From Bryum argenteum (Eukaryota > Streptophyta > Bryopsida > Bryales > Bryaceae), in the NCBI GenBank assembly GCA_037043015.1, contig CM073321.1, positions 27,045,510-27,109,509 on the forward strand: DNA of 64,000 nt, in the 5' to 3' direction. Position numbers and translations under genes: made by a program. Below, one piece after another: positions 23,946-35,136 of this stretch. Within the stretch, counting starts at the first letter, position 1. Each line of letters opens with the position of its first letter. Below the pieces are notes generated by a model. It had not been told where the DNA came from, made no database searches, and worked only from the letters and a program-made list of their open reading frames with translations.

Positions 23946-26272
23946 TCATTTAGTAGACTGAGGGTTGGAGCATTCTCCAACAATGAGTTTACTCTTCGCA
24001 CGAGTTCGTTTGAATGGACCATCTGCGTTTAAGATCAAATCTAAGACTCTAGAGTCTTTCAAGTCTTGTAAAGTCTTTCTTGTGAGAGGACTATGTTCGT
24101 CCAATAAATAGTCCAGTGCCTGGGGCTGGTATCGTGGCCTCCGAGTAGATTCAGCAAATAGACACTCTTTCAAATCTTGCATGGAGGCATGGCCTTCACC
24201 GTCGGTTACTCTCTTTCCAAATTGATTCCATCAATGTTCCATGGGGTGGGGCCCCCACTTGAATGTATTAGAGCTCACATCAAAATAGCCCCCAAGGCAT
24301 TGGAAAAAGAACATCCAATTACCCTCATGTTGTGGACCTTGTCCGGCAAGTATTGATGCAACTCTTAGAATCTCGTTTGGGTCAGTTTCCCAGTTCAATT
24401 GAAAACTAGGAGTACTCTTCTCGAGATCATGTTCACCTCTACGCCAACTCCAAATAAGGTCTTTACCCCAAAATCGAACCTCATCAGTATTCTCAGCATT
24501 GTGTTCCCAAGAAGGCAGCATATAAGTTCTTAGATTGAACATCTCGTAAAAACGCTCGTGGAAAGGCGCTTTGCATATAGCACAACGACTTTGAGTCAAA
24601 CAATGAACCAAGAGACACTGCGGATGATATATATGGACACAGGAGCTTAAAGCCCATCCACCCTCAGGTCCAAATGGATTTAGGCATATGGGACACGTAG
24701 AGAGATCCAGTACAAACTGCGCAGGGTTGGGCCACAATAATGTCCTCGATGCTACATCAACATGTGCCGACATGTGGTGTTTGAGATTCTACCCCGCCTT
24801 GCTCCAATCTACAACCTCTGTAGAAGTGTCATTTTGCATCTTGATGTCCATCATAGGAAGATTATCAAACAATGTATCCACACCAGGCCACAAAGTCTTA
24901 CCAAACATTTGTCGACCAGCTCCACTTGTAAAATTCTTATCGATCTTCTCCAACTCCGCTGCAACTTGTCTACCTCTGTCCACCGAAAGTATACATGCCA
25001 CCTTCCAATGGTGGAAAGTGGCAGACAACTGCGACAAACGATGTCGCAGTTGTTGATTTTGCTTTAGTAAACAGTTGTACTTGTCATAGGACATGAAATG
25101 GGAATTACGAAGAGGGGGGAAACCGGTTAAAGATAACCAATCTTCGGTAACACTTGGTGCATCTTCATCCCGTTCCAAGCCATGCATATTAACAACAGGA
25201 CATGGCTGAGCTTTCACAGGGCGGCTCACTTAAGGGCATTGCAGTCACATTTCTCCAAAAGCCACGTCCTCCGTAAGGTTGAAGACAACTCTATCAACAT
25301 CCGCCATGTCCGATTTCTCAATTTCCCCATCAATGTTACGTGGGTGAGATAGTTCTTGCATCTTCTCGCGCATGCGTGCATATTCCATAGAAAACCTGTC
25401 CCCTTCTTTTACCTTCTCCTCATACCTTGCTTGTATTTTTGAAAGATCTTCTTGCAATCTTGCTATGACATCGTCTTTGCTCTTCAGAAGAGCTTTGAGA
25501 TTAGAAGACGTGTCAATGTTAAGATGCTAGTACCATGGGGCTCTACTACAGTAGAATGATTACTTGCTATTAGAGGGCGAGAGCCACATGTTTGAGGAAC
25601 GCGGCCAGGTAAATTACAACGATGATCCGCATCAAATTCAACGCTGGAGGGAAGAATACCACACCGTACTAGACGCACCGCCTTACGATGCCGTGAACCA
25701 TCTGAGTCATAGTCTTCTTCCGATGTAGCACAATGATATGAAGCATCGTCCATAGCCTTGGTAATAGACCTCGTCACTCCCATGCCACCATTAGGAGCAC
25801 CAGGGAATCTTAGAATGCCTCTCGGAATGTCACTCGTTGAAGGTCGTGTTACATGCTTCCTCTCTTTGACATTTGTCCAATCCACTCGTTTACCAAGAGC
25901 AACCTCAGCGTATACTTCACAAGCAAGAAACAAGGGAATGTCATTGTGCTCCACACATGGCGTGCCATACAAGACTTGGTAAACCTCAATGCATCGTTCT
26001 TTGAAGTTTGGGCAATAGCAATACTTACGATTTGCCTTGTTGGTGTGACGATGGAAATGGTGACGCGATAGCGGGAATTTCTAGTCAATGTGACACCGAT
26101 CAATGAACAATTTGCAAGTTGCGATCATCCACATATTTAGTTCATCTTCCCAACCTTTAAAGGCAAGCTTATTTGGATTTTGAAGCACGTGCAATCTTTT
26201 CCGTTGTCGGTTGTCCCTCCTCTTCTTCTTCTTCTAGTTTTCTGCCTTCCTAAGTTGCTCGGGAGTAGCCAT
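23946..26272 (-). pseudogene. Copy C of the family, with C-terminal RING-H2 finger (most complete copy)
   Basis: ATG at 26272 opens a basic N-terminus, then C-H-I-D-x-K-F-P-L-S-R-H-H-F-H-R-H and Y-C-Y-C-P-N-F-K-E-R-C, a probable zinc-binding block. V-Y-A-E-V-A-L-G-K-R-V-D-W follows near 25900. Then come an acidic linker with D-Y-D-S-D-G-S, a coiled coil at 25245-25457, a further helical segment at 24789-25229, and a RING-H2 finger at about 24570-24700: C-P-I-C, C-V-H-I-Y-H-P-Q-C and C-A-I-C. RING-H2 fingers usually give E3 ubiquitin ligases; the substrate here is unknown. In-frame TAGs lie near 26234, 26070 and 24776. TGA and TAA near 25240 and a frame change near 25500 may be an intron or decay. 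A TATA-like stretch at 26394-26403 and a GC minisatellite lie upstream. Confidence 0.7.
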
Positions 26273-26419
26273 GGATGAAATAGCCAAAATCGATACAATA
26301 GAATAGTCTTTACCTACCCGGAACGAGCATGCAGCGGAATTAATAGATGTAAGTCTACGCGCTAGAATGGTGATCCAAACAATGAGGCCACAAACGATGG
26401 GGGAATATATAAAGCAACC

Positions 26420-26640
26420 TACCGATGGCGCGACCGCTCGTACAGAAGCAAGGCGGCTGGCGGTCCAGATAGTGCTAGGACGTTGCATCGGCGACCGGCG
26501 GTTCAGTGAGGGGCGACCGCGGGTACAACTGTTACAATAGCTGGATGTTGGGCGACCACGGGTACAGCTTTTGCAATAGCGGGATGTGGGGCGACCGGCG
26601 GTGCGCGACTGGAGGTGGAGCGACCGACGGTCAACATAGA
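26420..26640. repeat. GC-rich minisatellite between divergent genes
   Basis: About eight degenerate GGGCGACCGGCGGT units lie between copy C (leftward) and the kinase gene (rightward). The array is flanked on both sides by TATA-like sequences (26394 and 26641), so it sits in the position of a shared or duplicated promoter region. Confidence 0.75.
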
Positions 26641-26649
26641 TATATAAAC
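26641..26649 (+). promoter_or_regulatory. TATA box for the kinase gene
   Basis: TATATAAAC directly follows the GC minisatellite and lies about 170 bases before the ATG at 26815. The same order (minisatellite, TATA, gene) is seen at 56038 and at 63362 on the minus strand. Confidence 0.5.
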
Positions 26650-26814
26650 CCCAACCCGCGGTTTGTAAATTACTTTCTGCCAAACCGCTCCCTCCTCCAC
26701 CCTTGGTCCTTGCTCGTGGAAACACGCACTGCTAGGTCAGAGGGGATTTTGGGGTTCGGTGCACATTGATAGCGGCACCTCGATTTTTTGCCGGCTTCTA
26801 CAACAAGTTCAACA

Positions 26815-28368
26815 ATGAGTAGATCCAGAAAAAACCAAGAGGGAGTGCCAACATGGGAACTTGATGCCCCCGTATCATTTGCTGCAGACATTGCCATGCA
26901 ACAATCTAGTGGAAGCGTAGGCCATAGGAGAAAGAAGAAGAGAAACCAAAAAGAAGCAGATTCGGAATTCCCAACATTAGGGTATAGCCGGTATGCAGAG
27001 AAAGCGTGTTTGGATTGTTCTGAGGAAACGGAGGCTCAATTCCTGGAGCACAACTACTTGAGGAATGTTAGCACGGGTGGAGAGAGTTTGAAAGCCAAAC
27101 TGGAGTCAATAATTATTGAGGCCATGGAGGAATCGGGAGAATTCAAAGATGTTGATTATTATTCGCAATACCAAACTTGGCTAGAGAATACAATTGCACG
27201 ATGCAGCTTCAATGTCAAAGACTTGTAGAAGAGGCGATTTCAACAAAGGCCTCTAATTGAAGAGGAGGAGCAATTTAAACGCAAGATGGATTGGTGGCAA
27301 CGCTCAATCACAAAGCTTAGCAAAATTAAAAGCTAAGGAATGGCATGGCAAAAGGACGCTTTGCTAGCCACATTTGAACAAGATACCAATTGAGAAGTGG
27401 TGTGGAATCCTCTAGACGCTACGATAGAAGCTCTATTGGCCCGCGACATGCAGGGAGGCCATGGACTCGTGCGGAAGGTGCGGATTGTTGGAGTAGACAA
27501 CGTTCCAAGTTGGATCTCTTTTGCAACAAAGCTTTCCAAAAATTTGAATATGCAGAAGAGAAGGATAGAGAATTCAGCAAAAGCTCTTATATGTCCTTTG
27601 AATCATCTAGGTATTATCAAGTTTTGGACGTTGCTTACAAGAACACTCGAGGCTTACACATATTGGTGGAATGGAGGATCACTACACCAAATGTTGAAGT
27701 TAGATGAGAAGGACGGCGACAAACATCTTCACTGGTCCATAGCAATGGACGTTCCCAGTCTCACTGAAGAAGAGGCTGTCAGAATTAGCCTTTTCTGTCG
27801 TCCGAGGATGAAGCTAGCTTGGAGTTTAGTGTACATCATGAATCTGGTGCATAAGACTAGCTTACTCCACAACGACCTATCTCCCTCAAACATACTATTG
27901 CATTTCCCAGATCTCCCAACTCACAAGATTTGTATTGGAGTGTGTGATTGGGGGTTGGCATTTCGTATAGTAGGACAACAACCTTTACGTTATGGATACC
28001 AGTCGAAGAAGGAAATGGATGAAGAGGTAAAACTTCGATGGTAGGTGGCGCCCGAGATGTTCTATACTTTTGGACCAGAACATTTTGATACAAATTTGCA
28101 CATCCAGGAACTCCGACATCCAACCACAGTTGGATCAGATTCGTATGGGGTTGGCAAGCTTATATAGCTGATTAATGTACAAAACGAAATTCGCCGAAGA
28201 GTTTTTCCCAAATTCGACGGTGCGAGATTCATTCCTATTAAAAGTGTTATGACTGACCAGGGATGAACTGAGCAAGAGAATGACTTGTGAGGAGGTGGTG
28301 AACCGCTTGATGGAAAAACCATATCATATGCTTCCATCAGAGTCTGTATTTAGAGAGGACGGTAATTA
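26815..28368 (+). pseudogene. Protein kinase-like gene with HND/DWG motifs, interrupted by stops
   Basis: ATG at 26815 opens a frame that stays in phase past 28200. The N-terminal 190 residues are charged, K-K-K-R-N-Q-K rich and helical. Kinase features follow: G-G-H-G-L-V-R-K-V near 27455, F-A-T-K-L-S-K as the likely ATP-lysine region, W-W-N-G-G-S-L-H-Q-M-L at the hinge, L-L-H-N-D-L-S-P-S-N as catalytic loop (codon 352 on), C-D-W-G-L-A in place of DFG (codon 378), then V-A-P-E-M (subdomain VIII), S-D-S-Y-G-V-G (IX) and R-M-T-C-E-E-V-V (XI). In-frame stops are TAG at 27226, TAA and TGA between 27330 and 27395, TAG at 28042 (between R-W and V-A-P-E) and TAG near 28168. A frameshift near 28262 precedes the final stop at 28366. 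The Asp of HND and DWG remain. The substrate is unknown, and the gene is broken. Confidence 0.7.
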
Positions 28369-28369
28369 G

Positions 28370-28740
28370 TATACAATATTGGTATTTCTTTATGCAAGTC
28401 ATAGGCTCCTAGTGATGACCATCTCACATCAATGAGTGCTCATTTAGCCATGTAATTCACATATTATACTTGTAATACATACAATCTACTTTCTGACATA
28501 TTGTTCCAGTATTCATGAATTTTGCAACTCTTTTCATTATATTCGTTTTTCACACTAGTCACATATGTATGTGACGACATTTTTTGTTACATGAGTTTAG
28601 GATCTCATGGTTGATGTTAGCCTTTTTTTCAGGGGGTTTGTGGATTGTTGTAATTTGTTTCATTTTAATGCTTGATTTGCGTTTGGATAACGTAAACGGA
28701 AGAATTCATGGATAATGCCGGATAACAAAATGTTTCATTC
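28370..28740. other. Spacer after the kinase gene, no gene seen
   Basis: AT-rich sequence without coding signal, followed by the GC-rich arrays at 28.76 kb. Confidence 0.4.
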
Positions 28741-28764
28741 TAATCGGGGGAAGCCCCCAATCTA

Positions 28765-29110
28765 AGGCGACCCTAGGCAACCGCCGGTCCAGGCGGTCCG
28801 CCAGTTCAGGGCGACCGCCGGTTTATGGCGACCGCCGGTTTATGGCGACCGCCGGTTTATGGCGACCACAGGTCTGGGCGATCGCCGGTTTAGGGCGACC
28901 GCCGGTTTAGGGCGACTGTAGGTCCGGGCGGCCGTCAGTCTAGGGCGACCGCCGGTCGGCTAGTGGCGACAGTTGGTCGCATAAGGGCCAGAGTCGGTCG
29001 CATAAGGGCCAGATTCAGTCGCATAAGGGCTAGAGTCGGTTGCATAAGGGCCGGAGTCAGTCGCATAAGGACAACAGTTGATCGCTAATAGGCGATTGTC
29101 GCTCGCCCAG
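28765..29110. repeat. Two adjoining tandem arrays: GGCGACCGCCGGTTTAT (17 bp) and GTCGCATAAGGGCCAGA (about 20 bp)
   Basis: The first array (about 28765-28975) has ten or more 17-bp units related to the GCGACCGGCGGT minisatellites. The second (28975-29075) has five units of about 20 bp sharing GTCGCATAAGGGC. Both are downstream of the kinase gene, mirroring the array upstream of it. They may be the two subterminal repeat regions of one element. Confidence 0.85.
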
Positions 29111-29294
29111 AGTTGCGGTGGATGAGGCGACTGCTAGTCCAAGACGAGTTCCACTCCTACGTGGCGCAGTCGCTCAAATACAGTCATTGTATTGTTGAGT
29201 TGTCCAGTCCATGTGGCAGCTGTTAACCGGGGATTTACCTAACCAGTAAAAGAGTAAATCTGCTAGTAGCCTATTAAGACCACTAGACTTTAGA

Positions 29295-29406
29295 GTCCTG
29301 GGATGAAATCTGTTCTGGGATGAAATCCTGTCCTGGGATGAAATCCTGTCCTGGGATGAAATCCTGTCCTGGAATGAAATCCTGTCCTGGAATGAAATCC
29401 TGTGGA
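29295..29406. repeat. 17-bp tandem array, GGGATGAAATCCTGTCC units
   Basis: Six to seven copies of GGGATGAAATCCTGTCCT or close variants in direct orientation. It is followed by CT-rich and GT-rich tracts to 29520. Confidence 0.85.
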
Positions 29407-29439
29407 TGGATGAAGGCGGCTAGGGTTGGAGATTAGGGT

Positions 29440-29620
29440 TTGGAGGGGGTTTGGGAGCTCTCTCTCTCTGGGATGCTGGAGCTAGGAGCGTGTGTGGGGT
29501 GTGTGTGTGTGGAGTGTTGGATAGTGACAGGAACTACTGCTTAGGTCAGTTCATGGTACCTGGAAGGACCAGGTAGCACTCCCAAGGCAGGAAATGTTTG
29601 TACCACTACCATTTTTTTCA
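29440..29620 (-). repeat. LTR/UTR-like segment, related to 40.1 kb in inverted orientation
   Basis: Read on the minus strand, GGTACAAAC, a GGTCCTTC block, CTAT-CCAACACTCCACACACAC and then GA-rich sequence follow in the same order as at 40110-40270 on the plus strand. This looks like the end or leader of one retroelement family, present twice in opposite orientation. Exact borders were not determined. Confidence 0.5.
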
Positions 29621-29689
29621 ATGACATTATGAATGGATTTGTATGTAAAAGGTGTTAAACTTAAGTGTAAAGATTTCCGTGTTAGTATT

Positions 29690-29935
29690 GGGAGCGATAT
29701 TGAGAAGCGTGATTGGGGAAGCGATATTGGAAGCGATATTGGGAGCGATATTGGGGAGCGATATTGGAAAGCGATATTGGGGGCGATATTAGGAAGCGAT
29801 ATTGGAAGCAGATATTGGGAGCGATGATTGGGAGCGATATTGAGAAAGCGATATTGGGAGCGATATTGGGAGAGTGATATTGAGAGCGATATTGATTGAA
29901 GCGATGATCGGGAGCGATATTGGATGATGAGTATA
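29690..29935. repeat. 12-bp tandem array, GCGATATTGGGA units
   Basis: About eighteen copies of GCGATATTGGGA/GCGATATTGGAA with slight length variation. The open frame through it reads repeating G-S-D-I and is not taken as a gene. Confidence 0.9.
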
Positions 29936-29939
29936 TAGA

Positions 29940-30585
29940 ATTTTTAGGGTTTCAGAGAGTTACAACATCTTAGGTAAGGTATTTGGAGGGGTATGAAGAA
30001 TACCACTTTCACAGCAGCCAGGCACCATTCAACGTGGACACGGTGATTCAAGGGTAACTTTCCTGAAGGAAAAGATTCTGTAGATTCTATTAGACATTCT
30101 GAGGCTGAATGTCTGTCTGACATGTCGTGTCTGTCTGACGTTTGACAGTGTCACATAAGACAACCATGCACCTAAGTAGTGTGGGTCGCACGGGCTCTTC
30201 TTGATCGGTTCTAGAACTAGGTCTACAACTTAAACCACTGCATCCAGACTACCGACAGTAGACGCAGCCTACAATGCCAAACGCACATCCGCATAGTCCC
30301 CCACTCAAAAAACTTGTAAAAACCATCTCCCGTAGCCTATAAATGTTCCTCTTGTGCACAACCGATCTAGGTATTGGATCCAGCTCTGAGATCCCGATAT
30401 AGATGATGTTTTAGATCCAAATCAAGATTCAGATCTCAAATCCATTCTCTAACTCTAGATCTCCTTACACCCATACTTCTGCAGACAAGCCAACCTAGGA
30501 TCTAGAAGTAGTCATTTTTATTCTAAACTACTATCTAGTCATTTGAAACATTATCGAGAGTTTATTTTGCCTTATAGTATACGTC
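29940..30585. other. No gene seen
   Basis: Mixed sequence between the 12-bp array and the end of the minus-strand gag-like frame. No domain or splice pattern was recognised. Confidence 0.4.
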
Positions 30586-30588
30586 CTA

Positions 30589-32482
30589 CTACATTTTTAG
30601 TTGGAATCTACACACTATACGTATTTTTAATGCCAATTCTGACTCATACAATATCCAATCAATAAAATAGGTTCCGACATCTACCATCTTCTTCGGGATG
30701 ACTAGAGGAGTCGCGGACATAGGAGCAGCCACAAGAGCGAGTTCTTGCTCAGTGGAGTCAGACAATAGAATCAAGGGTTGATCCAGTCTCTACCTACTCC
30801 AGCTCTACTCTTTTTGTTCGAGGTTTGCCGTCCCTGATTCCTCCCTCCATTCTAGTTGGATCGTGGCCTTGAAGATCAAAGCATTGTTCTGACCCTGGAT
30901 GGCGACATCCTCATCCGGGAGGTTGAGTATAGCCGGCGTTGGTGCCCCTTTTTTTCCCTGTACTTGCACTACAGGTGCCCTTGGCGGTAGTCCTGGCGCA
31001 TTCTGTACAATCTCCTGAAGAGGAGAGTATCCTCCTACTCTCATCTGATGTGCAGTTGCTAGCTCTTCTTGAGGGAGATTCAGTAGCCTAGTGGGCTCTT
31101 GTATGTTGCCGTCTTGTTCCTAGACTCTCTCCGAGTCAATCTGCAAGGGCCACGAAATGGCTCATCCGGCCTTGGACTTGCTGGCCTCACTAGGAATACC
31201 ACCTCCTCCATTGAACAGCTTGGCCTTAAGCTGAGATTCTCCGGGAGTGTTGAGGAATTTGCGCAACCCTAACAGGTTGGCCCAAGCATACCCCTATCGT
31301 TTGGATAGCTCTGCCCTCAAGCGGTCTATCTTCTTGTGCTACTCCACGATGATAGGGCTCCCCTTGTTGATGTTATTCTAGAGTTGTGTTGCCTCCTCCA
31401 ATGGCACTCGGACCATCTCCACATGCCGCTCCACCGTGTTCATCCTCAGATCTACTCCTACCTCGTGCATGGCATTAAACATCTCCTTGTGCTCGGCGGT
31501 GCAAATCTACTAGGCAAGCGCTATGGGCTGCTAGGGGTCCTCCACGGAAATTCGGACTGGAGATTGAGGTAGGTCAAGGTTGTACGTCGGCCTCTCCCGG
31601 GGTGTAAATTTCTTCCGTCTTCGATCCACCGGGGTTGTAGAGGGAGTAGCAAAATGTTGTCGCCGGGTGGGTGAGCCCGGGGAAGGCATGGTAGCCTTCT
31701 CAGACTTTGAACTGGAAGAGTCCTCCATGGGTTTCTTCCCCTTCTTTAAGTTGCCTCCGCCTCGGACGACGTGGTACGCTGCTGGTTTGGCTGATGTCTC
31801 TTTTTCTTTCGAAAGAATCTCTACTAACTATAGACTTAGGTTGAGGAGGTAGTGGAGAACCCGGACCCTGGTCAGCTTCTTCTTTGTCTTCAGTCGTTGT
31901 AGGTTTGGACTACCGGACCGGTGCTCTCCTTTCTTCTTCCTAGGCTTGAGGGGAGGGGGGTCATGGTTCCCCCCAGAGGTTATTCACCAGGTCCTATGCT
32001 CTGTCTGCGGCATGTGCGGGAGTATTGGCATTTGGAGTCTCTTGTTGTCGAGGTTCTTCTCTTGAAGCGGGTCCGCTCCTGTAGGGAACTATTGTTGAAG
32101 AGGATCCAATGCTGCCTCAAATAGAAGCGCGCGGGCTGAGGCCCGCGTCCTGTTGAACAAGGTGAGAACCTCGTCCATCTTGCTACCACTGCCCTGTACT
32201 GGAATAAGAGGAGAAAGGAACAAGAGAGGAGTACTTTCAGGAGTGGATCTCAACTCAATGGGGGCGCGGGGAGTCGACATTGCAGGATTTGCAGCCAGAC
32301 AATTTTCCTCTACCTGCGGCTGCATTGGGCACTTGGAGTAGGATCTTTGGAGTGTCGCATTCCGGTTCGCCATCCGGAGGGTGGTAAATGGCCTTGGCTG
32401 TATAATCCCCCTCGCCCCAGGTCCTAGAACTGCTTCTCTAGGCTCCAGGAGGGCCACTGCTCTTGCTCTTGGTCCGAGCCAT
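30589..32482 (-). pseudogene. Gag-like retroelement frame 2, dense with in-frame TAG
   Basis: ATG at 32482 (M-A-R-T-K-S-K-S-S-G) begins the likely start. After one frame change near 32300, a single frame continues to 30589. It is basic and Pro/Ser-rich at first (M-E-D-S-S-S-S-K-S at 31728), then helical with hydrophobic clusters (G-Y-A-W-A-N-L-L-G-L-R-K-F-L). I count about twelve in-frame TAG and two TGA in the long frame, but no TAA. The TAGs fall in Gln-like contexts such as E-A-T-Q-L-x-N-N and A-L-A-x-x-I-C-T. The TGAs fit CGA. No Pfam-type domain is certain. I call it gag-like from its composition, length and neighbouring pol remnants, but a host-type coiled-coil gene is possible. Confidence 0.45.
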
Positions 32483-33299
32483 GTCGAGCTTGGTGCTCTT
32501 GGTTGTGGCTTTCGAAGATCAATACCTCCTTGTCATGGGCCTTCTGGTCCTCGTGGTGGAGCGTCTGCTCTTGGTACGAGTGCTGCCTAGAGTAACCGGG
32601 CTGTTGCAGGGACTCTCACTATGAAGTTGGCTCCTCGAGATAGAGGTCCCTCCTTGCCTCCATAGCGAGGCGAAGTAGAGTTGTGTCTCCTGGATTGAGA
32701 CAATCATACTGCGCGTAGAGGTAGTACAGCCGAACAGAAAAGGTGGTAGAGGACAACCTTTCATGTTGTACACTTTCTTAGTTGACTTGGCCCCATCCGA
32801 TCCTCCTCCGGCCTAGGTAGGACCTCATGATTGCCTTTCGGTTCAGGATGGGCACCTGGAACCTCAGCAAACGTCGCTTCTAGGTGACGATGCAATGTTC
32901 CACCCGGAAACCATCATGCTCATGCGTCGTGTTGTAAAACCGGGGGCCAAGGAGGAGTCCTTCTTCACTTTAATGAATCATGTCCTTGGCTGTCGGAACA
33001 CATTTTTTGCATTTACCTTCTCTTATACATTTATAACTGAAAAACAAAACAAGGATCACACTCAATATGCGCATACGAGGTTGTTTGATTGACAAGCGAG
33101 GAATAATTAGGTGGTATAACTTCCACCTATAAGTACATAGAGCCAAAAACTTTGAGTTCTTAAACCCTAGCGGCGGTTGTCTATGCTATGCCTACACTTT
33201 AGAAAGAGGCTCGCTTTTCCAAAAGGATCCTACCTATTGTTCGTATCCGGACTCCTAAGCCTAGATTGGATTCCTAATCAACGTTCGCAATCCATACTT

Positions 33300-35136
33300 C
33301 TACCTCCTCCTAGGTGGATTAAAACCTTACCTTGGCGGTTTTATCGGGGTCGCTAAAATTTGGCCTATCTGGATCCACTTTCTGTCCACCACTTTGTAAT
33401 CTCCGTTGCTTCCCATGGATCTGTGTCCTGCTTGCTTTGCAACTCCTCCTCATCAAAGATGGTAAATTTGGCCTGGTTATAAAGCTTTTGTGTAGCCGGC
33501 AACTTCACCCAATCTTCCGTTGGAAGCTTCAAGGTCAAAGAACGAGTGTTCTTGGCCAAAGAGTTTGCTAGGACGCGCGCTTCCGACTCCTTCTTGCCAT
33601 TGTCCTTAGAGGTGGCAAGGTTTGAAGGTCTTGCATCCATCCAAGGGGCATTGACTAGGGTAGGACGGTTTACAGGAGTCTGTACTAGTGTAGACAATTG
33701 ATCCGACCTCCTTTATCCGGTCTTGGAGTAACTCAAGTACAATAATAACCTTTTTGTTGCTATTCTCAATCCTCTGCTTTTACGTCATGGTCGCCTTCAT
33801 GAACTTCCAGAAGATCTCGGCCTTGAACACTTCCGACCTTGTGATTCCGGCCTACTACATGTTAGCATTTTGTTGTACTGGAGCGGGGAGTTTGCATCTT
33901 TAAGCCTGCTCGATTACGTCCTCATATGCAATCTCCAACGCCTGTTTATGGAGGGTGAGCGCGTCGTTCTTATGTTTGCTTCCTACGGCGATTCATTTCA
34001 AAAGTCATATAGGTTATCTTCTTCTCAAGGGTTCATACGTCCTCCACGGGCGGCATTGACAACTTTCTTGACTTCCTTGACACTTGATTCTTTGAGGATT
34101 CTCTCGAAGGCGTTCTGCATGGCGACGTATTCCATCTCGGCGTCTCCAAAAGCTGCTTGAGCCCGCATCATTGGGTCGGAATGAGAAGGACTAGTCGTAC
34201 AAAACGATCCGGCTTGGATTTTGGGACGGATTGCTGGGGTACGGTAGACGCCCTTGTTGCACGAGCGCCTGAACTCTCGCCTCTGCTTGGCGGAACCCCT
34301 TCGGATTTGTTTCCTTATTCTGCATCTTGAGAGGTAGAGAAGACAGGATGATTACGTTTAGCGTTGAATCCCGCCCCGCCACTTCAAGCTTGGATCCATC
34401 CCCTTGTTCTTTGTCCTTTGTATCTGAATAGCCTCCTTGACCGGCTTCTGATTCTTTCTAGGAATCTACGATTCCTTGGACTTGCTCCTCTACGTTCGTG
34501 AGGAATCTGTCTCCTCCTAGCCTGTGAGTACTTCCTCCTTCTTATAGAAGGGATGAAGGAAGGATGTGAGGCGGCTCAGCCGACAATTATTAATGTTGTG
34601 GACGAGTTTCCGGACAAGGTTCCAAACGAGGACGCTCTAGTCCACCTCGCGCACTCCAAAAAACGCTCCCAGGACGCTATTGGCAAGCACAGTGATGTGA
34701 TGGGGCTTCTCTGCGTACAAGATAGACACCTGAAACGACAACACCGCCCACGCCCTTGGATCGATGCAGTCGGCCATGCCGTATCCGTTGTGCTTGTGCG
34801 AGTTCTCCTTCAATACGCGCTTCATGTACTTGTGTTGCCGGCTACACAAGCCCTTCTCATTGGCCTCGAAACCGTAAACACGTCTCTATACTTCCGTCGT
34901 CCACCTTTCCGCCCTCAGGTAGTGCCTTTAAACTTGTTTGGCACCTTCTCCTGGATCTCACGCACCATCTAATCGTTGCGCAAACTCCAAGACGTGTCCA
35001 TCATTCCTCCACAACCCATCTATTCAAGATCTTGAGCTAGGAACTCTTTCTATTGTTCATCAACCGGAATGCCAGGAATGACGAGCTTGATCGAAATCTT
35101 TAGGGCTTCCGGAAGCTGAGCCTATGCACCTGCCAT
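33300..35136 (-). pseudogene. Gag-like retroelement frame 1, dense with in-frame TAG
   Basis: ATG at 35136 starts M-A-G-A, TAG, A-Q-L-P-E-A-L-K-I. Four TAG codons lie in the first 60 positions, each in a Gln-compatible context, such as D-E-Q-x-K-E-F-L-A-Q-D-L-E-x-M. The frame then passes L-C-S-R-Q-H-K-Y-M-K-R and A-V-L-S-F-Q-V-S-I-L-Y-A-E-K, a basic Ser/Lys-rich stretch with three more TAG, and helical segments (F-K-A-E-I-F-W-K-F-M-K-A). Frame changes occur near 34400, 34000 and 33700. The end, 33365-33697, reads T-L-K-L-P-T-E-D-W-V-K-L. No domain is recognised with certainty. It lies just downstream of the gypsy pol remnant on the same strand but has its own start. Confidence 0.4.

Noticed and set aside
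28765..29110. Possible CRISPR array
   Set aside because: The units are directly adjacent 17-20-bp tandem copies with no unique spacers, and the DNA is eukaryotic.
29633..29827. 64-codon frame with repeating G-S-D-I
   Set aside because: It is a by-product of the 12-bp GCGATATTGGGA array.
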